From NCBI GenBank assembly GCA_949825045.1, contig OX463832.1, forward strand, positions 20,578,552 to 20,642,551: DNA of 64,000 nucleotides. Direction: 5' to 3'. The position numbers and the translations under genes are program-made. This stretch comes from Argyresthia goedartella (taxonomy: Eukaryota > Arthropoda > Insecta > Lepidoptera > Argyresthiidae). Below, piece by piece: positions 45,760 to 57,700 of the stretch. Position 1 is the first letter of the stretch. The number at the start of each line of letters is the position of its first letter. The notes under the pieces are model-generated. The model saw nothing but the letters and a program-made list of their open reading frames with translations. It searched no databases and was not told the origin of the DNA.

Positions 45760-48700
45760 ATGTCTTCCAATAGGTGAGTTATTTTCAGGAACACTTACCA
45801 TACATAACCTATAATCTAGCTAAATTAAATCGAACATCAAACATGTCTAAACTTTCCTAATCGTTGTACTAACGGAGAAACTTACTAACTGAGCCACATA
45901 TACGAGCGAGCGAATTGTGATCTCATAAACACATTTTTCTGGCAGAATTAGTTATGTGATCTACTGGGTTCATGAATTAGGAATGCGATTATCAGCTTGT
46001 ACTTGCTGCTATTTACTCATAATTAGAAAGGGTTGAAATGTTATCATTGTACAGTGCATTTAGTTCTATTATTGCTGCAAGCATATTAATATAATAACAG
46101 AAAAGCCTAAGTAAACTGTCAACAACCAGAAAATGATATAATGCAATAGGCAAAAACTTGTAATTAGCTATAATTGAAGCCTGATATAAAGACCTAACTA
46201 AATTCAAATCTTATTCAATACCGAGTGAACATGTAATACAACAGGTTATGTTTTCAAATAAAAAGTTTAATTTGAATTCAATAATCTGAGGTTTTATTAT
46301 GATCTATAAATTAAATCGTCCAGATTCAGTCCGCTGCAACTGCGACACTTTTCCAGACATGATTGGAAATTTTCAAAAACTTTAATCTGAATTTGAGGAT
46401 AGATTGAATTTCTTCATTATTCATAATTTCTTTATTGCACACAACTAAAATTGTGTACAAAGGCGACCTTATCGATAGTAAGACATCCCTTCCAGTAACC
46501 CAATAATATATAAAAATTCTTGATGAATATTCACCTTAACTCAGCGGTGGTTGGTGGAGTATTGGAGTACACTTTGCTTTTTAAGTAGCCCTGTCTATGA
46601 GGTTCTCAATTAAATGCAGAAAGACAAACTATACTTGTAATGAAATATATAGGTAAAGACAATTTACAGAGTCAAGATATGTTTGATAGTTTGAGTAAAA
46701 TGCAAAAGAGACCAGACCTAGTGTCCAGGTGGTGCCTTATATAAACATGTGTAGTGGACCCCCAAGGCTCCCCTGCCTACCCCTTCTACTTCCTATGTAT
46801 CAGCGCAGATAAGCACCATAAAATAAAGTCTGCTGGAGTCAAGTTGGGGATCCTTGGAGCCTCCAAGGAGAGTTGACATTGTTGGAGGCCAAGCAATGTC
46901 AACTCCTCAAAATCAACAGTTTTCGAAAATTTCCTATCACAACTGTAAGAGAGTTGCAATGGACTGCATTTGGATGATTTAATTTTCAAAACAAAATAAT
47001 TTGCAAAAATTCAAATTATACTCTTTATTTGAAAACATAAATACGGATTTACTATAGAATTTTTCAAAGTCCATTGCTCATTGGCCCATATATTGATTGA
47101 TCCCTTGTCAAGTACCCATTTGCTTAATATGTCAAAATTTTACCCACAGCTATGATACGATAGTGGTGGGCCTCGGTGTGGCCGGTCTGACAGCATTGTC
47201 GACCCTGGCTCGAGCCAGCCGGAAAGTCGTTGGCTTAGAGGCAGCGGGGCGGGTTGGCGGACGGGTTCGGACCGAGCCCTTCGCTGGGGGGGTTGTTGAG
47301 CTTGGAGCCGAGTGGTTAGTACAGTCCGTGCCAAGTTTCCTTCGCTCTGAGCGAGTCTCTTTCTCGCATAGGGTAAGGTGGGGTGAGAGGGGGGGGGGGG
47401 GGGTGACAACTCTCTCAGAGCCAATTAAACTTGGCATAAATTTTAGTTTGTATGTATTAAAATGAATGGGGATTCAGTCAGTAATCCAGGATTCACTGCC
47501 GCTATGGAGAAGCTCCAGGTTGATGTAGCTTCTCCCAGGATTGCCATCCTGGTGGATGGGCACACAAGCAGCATGTGCTCCCCGGTCTCATCCACTTCCA
47601 TGCACCCCCTGCATACGGAGCTATCTGTTGCTGCTGTAATTTTCAAGTGTTTGTTAAGTGTACAGAGGCCTGATAAAAGACCAGTTAATATTTCCATTTT
47701 ACTATGCAGCAGTCTCATCAAGTAATTCGTGAATTTATGGTTATATCTGTTAAGAAATTATTTTGTGTTTTTGAAGTCTTCCCTGATTGCCCATAATTCA
47801 TTAAGTTGCGCAACTGTGGCTGCTTTGAGTCTCTTCCTAATTGCTGCTGATAGGAGCGAGAAGGGTTGTGGGCCAATTGCCGTCCTACTTGCCCCTGCTT
47901 TGGCTAGTTTGTCCGCCTCCCAGTTTCCTTGGTCCTGATAGTGACCCTTTACCCATTGCAATTTGACATTATTATTCTCACCTACTCTGTGGAGCGTCCA
48001 CTGTTTTATATCCCTGGAGTATTTGAGTTTAAATTTTGGTGAGTACATGCCCGTTTTTTGAGCCATCACTGCATTTCGTTAGCTCGTCAGTGTCTATCGC
48101 GACTTCTTATTTTTAGTTAAATGGAATAGCTTTTTTTATGCGGAGTGGCTTCAGGAACCTTTGCCAGAATGGTGCAGTGTCCATTGTCTGCTGGTTGGCC
48201 TTTCCTTTGTCCCGTGTTGTATAGTCTTAGAGCTGCAGATTTGCATCACAAAAAGGTCCAATGGTGGTATTCCTAGTTTAATTTCCAGCTCTGCTGTAGG
48301 CGTCCACCTCATGCAGCCCGCAATGCCCACACATGCCATCCTCTGGAATTGTTGTAGTTGTGTTGCGGTTGCGCTTAGTGTTGTGCGTTGCCACCATACT
48401 AAGCAGCCGTATTTGATAATTGGTCTGGCTATTACCGTATGCATCCATCGACATATCTTCGGTTTCAGCCCCCATTTGTTGCCCACCATCTTCCCACACT
48501 GGAAGAGTGATATAATGGCTTTCTTAAATGTTGCGTCGAGTTGTGTTCCAGCTTTATTTGCTGTCTAGCCATACGCCTAAGTGATTTACTTCCTTTGTAA
48601 GTGTTTTGTTAAAGAGCTTTATCTTGGCAAGTTGTGCGGGTCCGACGGGCAAGTAAAGCTTATTTCAATAAAAGTTTTGCTTACCCATGAAATTAATAAA

Positions 48701-51700
48701 CTTTAAAAGTGTCAACTCCACCACATCACCTTCATGTCAAAAAAATATTGCATTGTCATCCGATTTAAATATGCACGCAAAATTTCAGCTCAATCGGAGA
48801 TTAGGAAGTGGGTCAAATTTAACTTGCAAGATTTGATTGCAGACTGACAGAGCCCGAGACAGGTTGGAATGATAAGTTGCTACCCAAGTTTATGATGATG
48901 GCGTGTGGTATTTATGGAGTGGTTGAAAATTTGCATTGTATCGGCCAACAGGATCCACGGTACTGAGCGCAGTGTAGTATATGACCTGGCGATGAAGAAT
49001 AAAGTCACCATCGTACCCCAGGACTTGACCTTCCGGACGTACCGGAGCGACGGGACTGAGGCCGACCAGGTCAGTTCTTCTTCTTCTTCGGATGGATCTA
49101 GTGCCTGCACCTATAGCTTTATTCTCGATGACATAATGTCGTCTGCCAAACCTGCGATTTAGTTTATTCAAATCCTTCACAAAATATTTGAAGTCACAAT
49201 CTAAATGAGCACTGAAGGCGTTTACCATCCTTCAAAATTTGATTGCGATTCATGGCATAGATGTCGAGCTAGTGGCCTATTTGAGCGGGGTCTTTGTTAA
49301 TGGGGAGCAGGTAAACACAAAGTACTACCGCTTAGTTGCGCGCCGATTACCCCCTTTGATTAGGTCAAAAATCAGTACGAGAAAGTGACCATTCGGTTCT
49401 GTGAAACTACATGGGGTCGCCCCGCTCAGCTCCGCTTCGCTCGGCTCCAGCTTGTATACTTATGACCTAAATAACCACAACTTTAGTATTCGGACAGAAA
49501 GTGACCTACAGCAACCAATTCGGTTCTATGATTGATAAACGTTGTAAACGTAAATTGTAAATAACAATGAATTATTTACGTTAATCCTATGTTTTATTTT
49601 GACATTTTATATTAATTTATTATCGTCATTATTTAAATTCGCATTGTTAATTCGTGTGCTATGACATTTTATAACACTGTTATATAATATTCTGAATTCA
49701 AATTATGAATAAATGTCTTATATCTTATCTTGATATTCATTCTGAGAAACATGGCCTTTAAAATCTCAATCCCTGAATTGCGTGCAAGTCAAGTGTCCTA
49801 TTATTTTCTATTTTGGTTAATCGCGACACCAGTTAATTGTCAAATCGACGAATCAGGTCACGATTATTTTACACGAGCTGTCTTTTCCAGCGATATGATT
49901 GGTCGTACGTTTTTTTTTTATTAGGTATATTTTATTTATATTTTAAAAGTAATTATCGTACGTATGTATACAGTTTTATTGAGCACTAGGACGGTCCTGT
50001 TTCATAAACACTCCTGTCTTTCCTAGGTTTGCTGGAATATCTCTTTTAGAGATAAGCAAGTGACCAATACCCAGATCATATCCCCTGTGGCTGCTCTTCC
50101 AGGTCGGCCGTCCACATTCCTGCACCAACTAGAGTAGGAGGCCTGGATGTTTGAGTCTCCCATACAAAAGCGAGTTCTTGTTGCTTTTTTTTGCTCGATT
50201 TGAAAAGTACGTGGTGTTATGTATCTTGTGCGATGTCTATGGCACGGAACCCTTCGCATGCGAGTGCGACCCGCAACTGACAGATCTTTTTATGACTCGG
50301 CCACAATCCAGCTCAGCCTTTGGTACACTTTATGAAGAAATTATTTCACCTATTGATTTCAGCTCTGAGATAGTGATTTGACACCTTGGCGGGAAATGCT
50401 AGAAAATAAGTGATGTCAATGGTGTCATATTAGCGGAGTACTACGAGTTTTGATAGACAAATCAAATATTTCATTCAAACTAAAGTAAAGTATCTAGTCT
50501 GAAATTCGACGTTAAGGTTCCACAAATATCATTGAAATCTTATTTTCTAAATAAAAATAGAAAAAAATGGTATGGACTGCAATAATTGTTTTTGGTGCCG
50601 AAAAAAATGAACGATATGCGACCATCTCCTTTCGCTTACAAAGCTGTGATTTCGGCTAGTTATAATAACGCTGTTTCTGCTTATATTCTCAGGCTCTAGT
50701 GAACGAGCTGGTCGACTACTGTTTCGGGACTGTACTAGAGAACCCGCCGCCGGAGCCACAACCGTGTGGACAGTTCATCATGCGAGAGTGAGCCCCAGTC
50801 TACTCATTTCTAGAGGTGGTCATTATTACAACAACGCGTTACGTAATGTGCTATTTTAGAATGGCAACCAATATAATTTTTTCCTACCCAAACTGATCAC
50901 CAAAAGTCGCAGAAAATATCAGGGTAAAATAATGCGGTAGCCTAGGTGAAGGGTAAATAAGGCGAGCGAAGCAAAGCCCCTTTATCCTTCGTGTTAGGTT
51001 GAACATGTAAGAACAACAAAAAATGCTTAAAATATAAACTTAAGTACACAAAACATAAAAAGAAGTTCGATGATCATTTATCCAAACACAATTTGGTGAT
51101 CATTTACTCATTCTGGCAGTCATTTCGAATTTATTGGTACTACATTTTCGAAATTTTTGGTAATCGTTTCAACACAAGCCCTAATAAATCAATTTTAATG
51201 CTGAAACATAAATGTCATAGGCTTCTGGATAGATGTTAGAGATAGAAATTCGAGATAGAATGAAGCGATGTATGTATCTGTATTTAAATGTCTTTGCCTG
51301 TAGTCAAAAGTTCAGAGATTCTTTATTTTCTGTAAATATCAACTTGTATTTATATGTTTGTGTATTCCCCAGATGCCGCGCCTACGTAGCCAAACACCAC
51401 CCTCAGCTACAAAACTCCGAGTTTCTGAACGAGTTCTTCCAGTTCCTGAATCTTTACATCGACAACTACGAGGCGTCGAACGACTGGGATGACGTCACGA
51501 CCGCGTCCCACTACAGAGAGCTGGAAGGACACCAGCACATGTCGTGGCAAGCGGCGGGATATAGGACGCTGCTGGACATCATTATGGTTTGTAGCTATAT
51601 CAAGTATTCGCGGTTTTAGACATTCGGGGAGGTAGACAATCGGGGTTAGGCTTACCAGATACAAATTTTCAAAGTCCTGACAAAATTCCTGATTTTCGGC

Positions 51701-54700
51701 CAGAATTCCTGACACGAGCTTGACGTGCTCGCGCTCGCGGCGCGGTGTAGGTATTGATAATACGTCGTGGCGTCGTCGTGGGCCGCGCGCCGGCGGGGCG
51801 GCGGAGGAGGGGGGCTATTGACCCGAGCGGTGCGTTGCGTATCGCCCTCGCGTTAGTGCGGTTTGTACGCTACAATAGTGCGCTAGTGCCATTGCGCATG
51901 TTCTACCGTCCGCGTTTGTTAAAATATTCTTACGATGGCGTCTAGTAGCAAACGCCCGAGACTTTGTACTTTTACTGATGTTCTACGAATTAAATATCCG
52001 TTACTGAAAGAAGGTAGAGACCCGAGTGAAGTGTATTGTACAATATGTGACTGTTATTTTTCGATTAAATTCAAAGGTGCCTCAGACATTGAAAAACACA
52101 TACAGTCACAAAAACATAAAAAAACAAGCCTTAACGGTGTCTAAAAATGTCAAAATTGACTCGATATTCCAAAATCAAAGTGTTGGAAATACGGCGAAAA
52201 TTTCTGCAGCTGAATCTACGCTGGCTCTTCATACAGTGAATCATCATCACTCGTTTAGGTCTATGGACTGCACAAGTGTGCTACTTAAAACTATATTTCC
52301 CGACTCGAACATTGCGCAAGGTATTTCTTGTGCGAGGACTAAAACTGAAGCCATTGTTACTGGCGTCATCACGCCGTGGGTTTTAAACAAAATCCAACAA
52401 TCATTGGAAAGCATAGAATGTATAGGTGTCTCTACAGATGCTAGTAATCATGGTGCTGAAAAAATATTTCCCATATTAATCCAATTCTTCGATTGGCAAG
52501 AAGGTATAACGACAAAAGTGCTGGATGTCATGAATACGCGAAACGAAACGGCTGAAACCATAACTGAAATCATAAAATCAACATTGCAGAAGTATGATTT
52601 ATTGGAGAAATGTGTATCATACACTGCTGATAACGCCAATGTTAATTTTGGTGGTGTTAACCGGCAGCCTGGACAAAATGTGTGGACCAGAATAAAAAAC
52701 ATTTTAGGAAAAGAAATTGTTGGAGTTGGTTGCCCGGCGCATATTCTACACAATTGCATTCAACGTGGCACTGACGTTCTTACTATAGACTTGGAGTCTC
52801 TGGTGATGAAGCTATTTAATTATTTCTCAGTGTACACTGTTCGCACCGAGGCTTTGAAGGATATTTGCGAGTACATCGATGTAAATTACGAAAAGCTTCT
52901 ATCCCACAGCAAAACGAGATGGCTAAGTCTCTTTCCTGCTGTAGACAGAATATTAAAGATGTATGAACCTTTAAAAGAATACTTCTTGACCACACCTGCA
53001 GTTCCAATGATCATAAAAAAGTTTTTTGAAAACGAACTTGTTGAAATATATCTATTCATGGTACATTCTCTGATGGCGGCTTTCCAGGAAAACATATAAG
53101 AAATCGAAAAAGAATGTAATTCTGTGTTAGATATTGCACGGATTCTGGACACCATGCGTGCCATTTTGAGTGCACGAGCAAGGAGCAACTTTAAGCCACT
53201 TAAAGTGAGAGAATTGCTGGACAAGTGTTCTGGACATAATCAAGAACTATTTGATGAAGATGTAAAAAATATGTACAAAATATGCATTGACTACTTAGAT
53301 TCGTGGATGAAACCACTAGATGATTTTAAAGTCTTCAATTGGATGATTGTAAAAAAAGGCGAAGAAATTGATTTTGACAACACCGTCGCCGCTATCCATT
53401 ATATGAATGATAAAGGCGTTCATATAAATGATGTTAAGCTGTTCGACGAGATTACTGCTCTAAACACGTTTTTAATGCTTCAAGAAAACGCATTTTTTGA
53501 CGCAATGCTTCATACGATATGGTTGAAGATTTTTAAGAGTATAGGCGTTGCAAGGTTACAAGAACTATTGCGCATATGTCAATATTTATTTGCGATCACA
53601 GCCCAAAATGCAAACGTAGAGAGGATTTTCTCATTAATGGGAGTGCAGTGGACGAAGGAAAGAAACAGACTTACTGTATCATCCGTAAGGGCTCTGCTCT
53701 TGACCCAGTATAATTTAAAGACATTAAATTGCATATCGTTTTATGAACTTGTCATAAAAGATAAAACATTTCTAAGCGAAGTTTCGAAAAGTAGCAAATA
53801 TGTCAAAAAGGATGAATGTTAACTAAGTATTTACATAATAATAATAATAAGAGCTAATAAGAGAGGGTAATAAGAGCTTGTGAAGTTAAGAGCCTACTAT
53901 TTTTAGTTTGATGATATTTTTTTGTTGATTTTTAAATTGTTTAATTTGCCAATGTTGCTATTGTTGATTGATTTATGTGTATATCGTAAAAAGATAATTA
54001 CGATACGATTATTTATAAGTTACTATCTATGATACTCCAAAGTAGATGTGGCTTTACCTTTTTTGTATTGTGATTAGAAATAAAAGTTAACAGTGTATAA
54101 AAATTTATTGTTTCATTTATTTGCCGAAAATTCATGACATTTCCCTTTTCCGGCCGCATTCCTGACATATGTCTAAAATTCCTGACATGTCAGGAAAATT
54201 CCTGACGTCTGGTCACCCTAATCGGGGTTGAAGACAATAGGGGATTAGACATACGGGGAGCTAGACAATCGGGGAGCTAGACATTCGGGGAATTAGACAA
54301 TTGGTAAGAAACTGAGTTTCTGAACGAGTTCTTACAGCTCCCTAAAATTCTCATCGATTTAACGATGTCACCACCATTTTGCACTACAGAGAGCTGGAGG
54401 GACACCAGCACATGTCGTGGTAAGCGGCCGGGGATAGAACGCTGCTGGACATCATCTTGGTTTGTACCTATAGCATGGAAGACAATCAGGGTGGTAGATA
54501 ATAATGGAGATAGACATTCGGAGAGTTAGGGAAGTAGACAATCGGGGAGGTAGACAGTCAAGGAGGTACAGAATCTGGGAAGTGGTCAATCAGGGAAGTA
54601 GACAATTGGGGAAGTGGTCAATCAGGGAAGTAGACAATCGGGGAAGTGTTCAATCAGGGAGGTAGACAATCGGGGAAGTGGTCAATCAGGGAGGTAGACA

Positions 54701-57700
54701 ATCGGGGAAGTGGTCAATCAGGGAGGTAGACAATCGGGGAGGTGGTCAATCAGAGAGGTAGACAATCATGGAGATAGACATTCGGAGAGTTAGGGAAGTA
54801 GATAATCGGGGAGGTAGACAGTCAAGGAGGTACAGAATCGGGGAAGTGGTCAATCAGGGAAGTAGACAATCGGGGAAGTGGTCAATCAGAGAGGTAGACA
54901 ATCGGGGAAGTGGTCAATCAGGGAGGTAGACAATCGGGGATGTGGTCAATCAGGGAGGTAGACAATCAGGGAAGTGTTCAATCAGGGAGGTAGACAATCG
55001 GGGAAGTGGTCAATCAGGGAGGTAGACAATCGGGGAAGTGGTCAATCAGGGAGATAGACAATCGGAGCGCAGACATTCGGGGAAATGAAACGTCATGGAA
55101 CAAGCCCCACCAAGGCAGGTGAACCGATAAGAGATATAATTTCTTCCTTTAAAACATCAAAAACAACAACAACTTCTTTATTGAACACAGTTATTTAAAA
55201 AGATACATCAAGAGAAAACATTTGTAAAAAAGCGAGCTTATCTCTAAAACGAGATTTCTTTCAGCAAACCAAGACATGACAGGAAATTTTATCAAGAAAG
55301 GGTAGACAGTGCACAATATTTAAATAATAATAAAATACATATAAGTAAATTAAATATCTATAAAATACGGTAAATAAAATACATACTCGTATATACTTAT
55401 CTACTAAATAAGTACCAATACTTACATAAACCTGTACATATAGTTTACATATAATAATAATATACATACTATAACTATCCAAAAGAGAGAGGAAGTGCTC
55501 TTTTACCCGGTTTTTTAAAACGAAAAGAGTAGAACTGTCTCTTATCGTACAAGGAAGTGCGTTCCACAGTCGGACTCATATGCGGAAGTGGTACTCCTTG
55601 GAGTGGCTAAGAGTGAGACCGTGTGAGATCTCCGTTGCCTACACGGCGTGGAACGACTGGGATGACGTCGCCACCGCGTCGCACTACAGAGAGCTGGAAG
55701 GACACCAGCACATGTCGTGGCAAGCGGCCGGGTATAACCGGGAATCAGACATTCGGGGAGGTAGACATTCGGGGAATAGACGTCTGAGGAGGTAGTCAAT
55801 CGGGGATGTAGACATCCGGGAAGGTAGACAATCGGGGAAGTTAGACGTCATGGACCCAACCCCAGCAACGCAGATGAACCGATAGGAGTTATTATTTTTT
55901 CGTTTACAACAGCAACACAGTGCCCGCCGTGTGGAAATGTGTATGTTTTAGGGTTCCCAAAGCTCTTACTAAGGCTCCGCTGTCCGTCCGTCAGCGGGCT
56001 CTACCCCAAGAACCGTACCAGGTAGAGAGCTGAATTTTTCACAAAATATCTAGTTCTGCAAACTACAGGCAATTAAAAAAAATACTCGGTACCCATACAA
56101 GAGACATGCATTTTTTTTTATTTTTCGCCAGTCCGACCTGCGCTCAGCCGATTTTTTTATGTTTATTTTGTAGGGCAGGTACAACGGCGGCGCGGGCATC
56201 CCCGGCGCGGACATTCAGCTCAACAAGGAGGTCTCGCGTATAGAGTGGGGCGATAAAGCGCGAGTCACGTGCGCGGACGGCGCGGTGTATACGGGCCGTG
56301 ACGTCATCGTTACTGTCTCACTTGGCGTGCTGAAGCACAGGCGAGTACATACTGCTGCTCGATCAATAAGAGCCGCTTAAATGTCACACTCGCGTCGTGA
56401 TTTCCCGAACGAGAGACCATGGCAGCGTGATTTTGAGTGTGTGACAAAATCGAGTTGTCGGTTTGGGATTCCCTCCGGACTGAAAGCCGCTGCTCCCTTA
56501 AATTCTTGGATCTCACCACCCTGCCCGGTCCCTCTGGGTTGTACAAATGAGCAGCCAACCAACACTAAAATATCTAACTTGTCCTAATACAGTGAATTCT
56601 TTAAAAACACATGACGACGTATTGGCGAAATTTAGCAAAGTTTTGTTTAAATCAATTTACTAAAAAATATGTTTATACATTCATAATTACAGTTAAAGAA
56701 GTAGTTACAATTTAACTAATCAACGACTAAACCTCGGGCAAATGACTGCGTTTGCAGTCCTTGGTCGTTGTGATTTAAATAAAAATGTCAAACATCCGCC
56801 TAAAACTTCGTAAAAAAAAACTAAAAACCAGAGTTATATCAGTTGCAAAGGTCCCCCATTCCGCTTGCCGCGTTGCCACCCTGCGCCGCAAGGGGGATCC
56901 CCTGCATAAGACATGACCCAGAGCGACGGTCATAAGTTCAAAACCAACAGATCAATGAGGAGAACATTCAATGTATTCATATGTAATATTAGGTGTACGT
57001 TCCAAAGAAGATACTTCTCAGAGAATAACGCACAAGAAACTCTGAGGTAGTCCTTTTTCAAAGGAAACACATTTAAACGTCAATAATAGTAGTTTATGTG
57101 ACTGATACATAACAGTAACATACACTAGTTTACCTACACACATATCATAAGCTCTCTTTGATGTGTTGAGGAACCGCATGTTCGACCGGCATTGTGGCAT
57201 TGATCATTGCTCTGCACTTGTTTAGCTTGTTCAGTAGTACCAACTTCACAGACAAACTAGGGAGGGCGTCGGCTTTCGAAATTTGAATGTCATAATTTGT
57301 CTAAAATTTATACACTAAGGTCATAATGTATCAATATTCAGATAAGAAATGAGTTATTACCAAGTAGTGTAACATTATGCTGGTCGTAACGTGCGGTTTC
57401 TGGACGCAGTAAAGAGGGTTTATGACACGTGTGTAGATAATAGTAGTTTATGTGACTGCTACATAATGGAGCCGAAGGCGAGTTTCATAATAATATAACT
57501 CGAGAGTTTTAATGCCTAATTATGTACAGTTACATACACTAGTTTATCTACACACATATCATAAGCTCTCTTTGATGTGTTCAGGAACCGCATGTTTGAC
57601 CGGCATTGTAGCTCTGCAGTTTTTAGCTTGTTTTGTAGTACCAGCTTGCCGCAGGCGGTTGTCGGCGTTCGAAATTTGAATGTCAGTACCAACTTCACAG

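Noticed and set aside
46786..46989. Mariner-type transposase remnant (LTPADFILW on the minus strand)
   Set aside because: Only about 20 residues resemble the family and there are no catalytic residues or terminal repeats; too weak to annotate.
49730..49924. Possible short secreted-protein exon (starts MAFKISIPELRAS)
   Set aside because: No splice support and no similarity recognised; lies in an intron.
50151..50381. Extra oxidase exon (76 codon frame)
   Set aside because: No suitable splice phases, and the flanking exons 48952-49069 and 50693-50787 join in phase 0 without it.
54500..55090. CRISPR-like array of short regular repeats
   Set aside because: Units are contiguous without unique spacers, the organism is a eukaryote, and the motif derives from the adjacent intron; it is a minisatellite.
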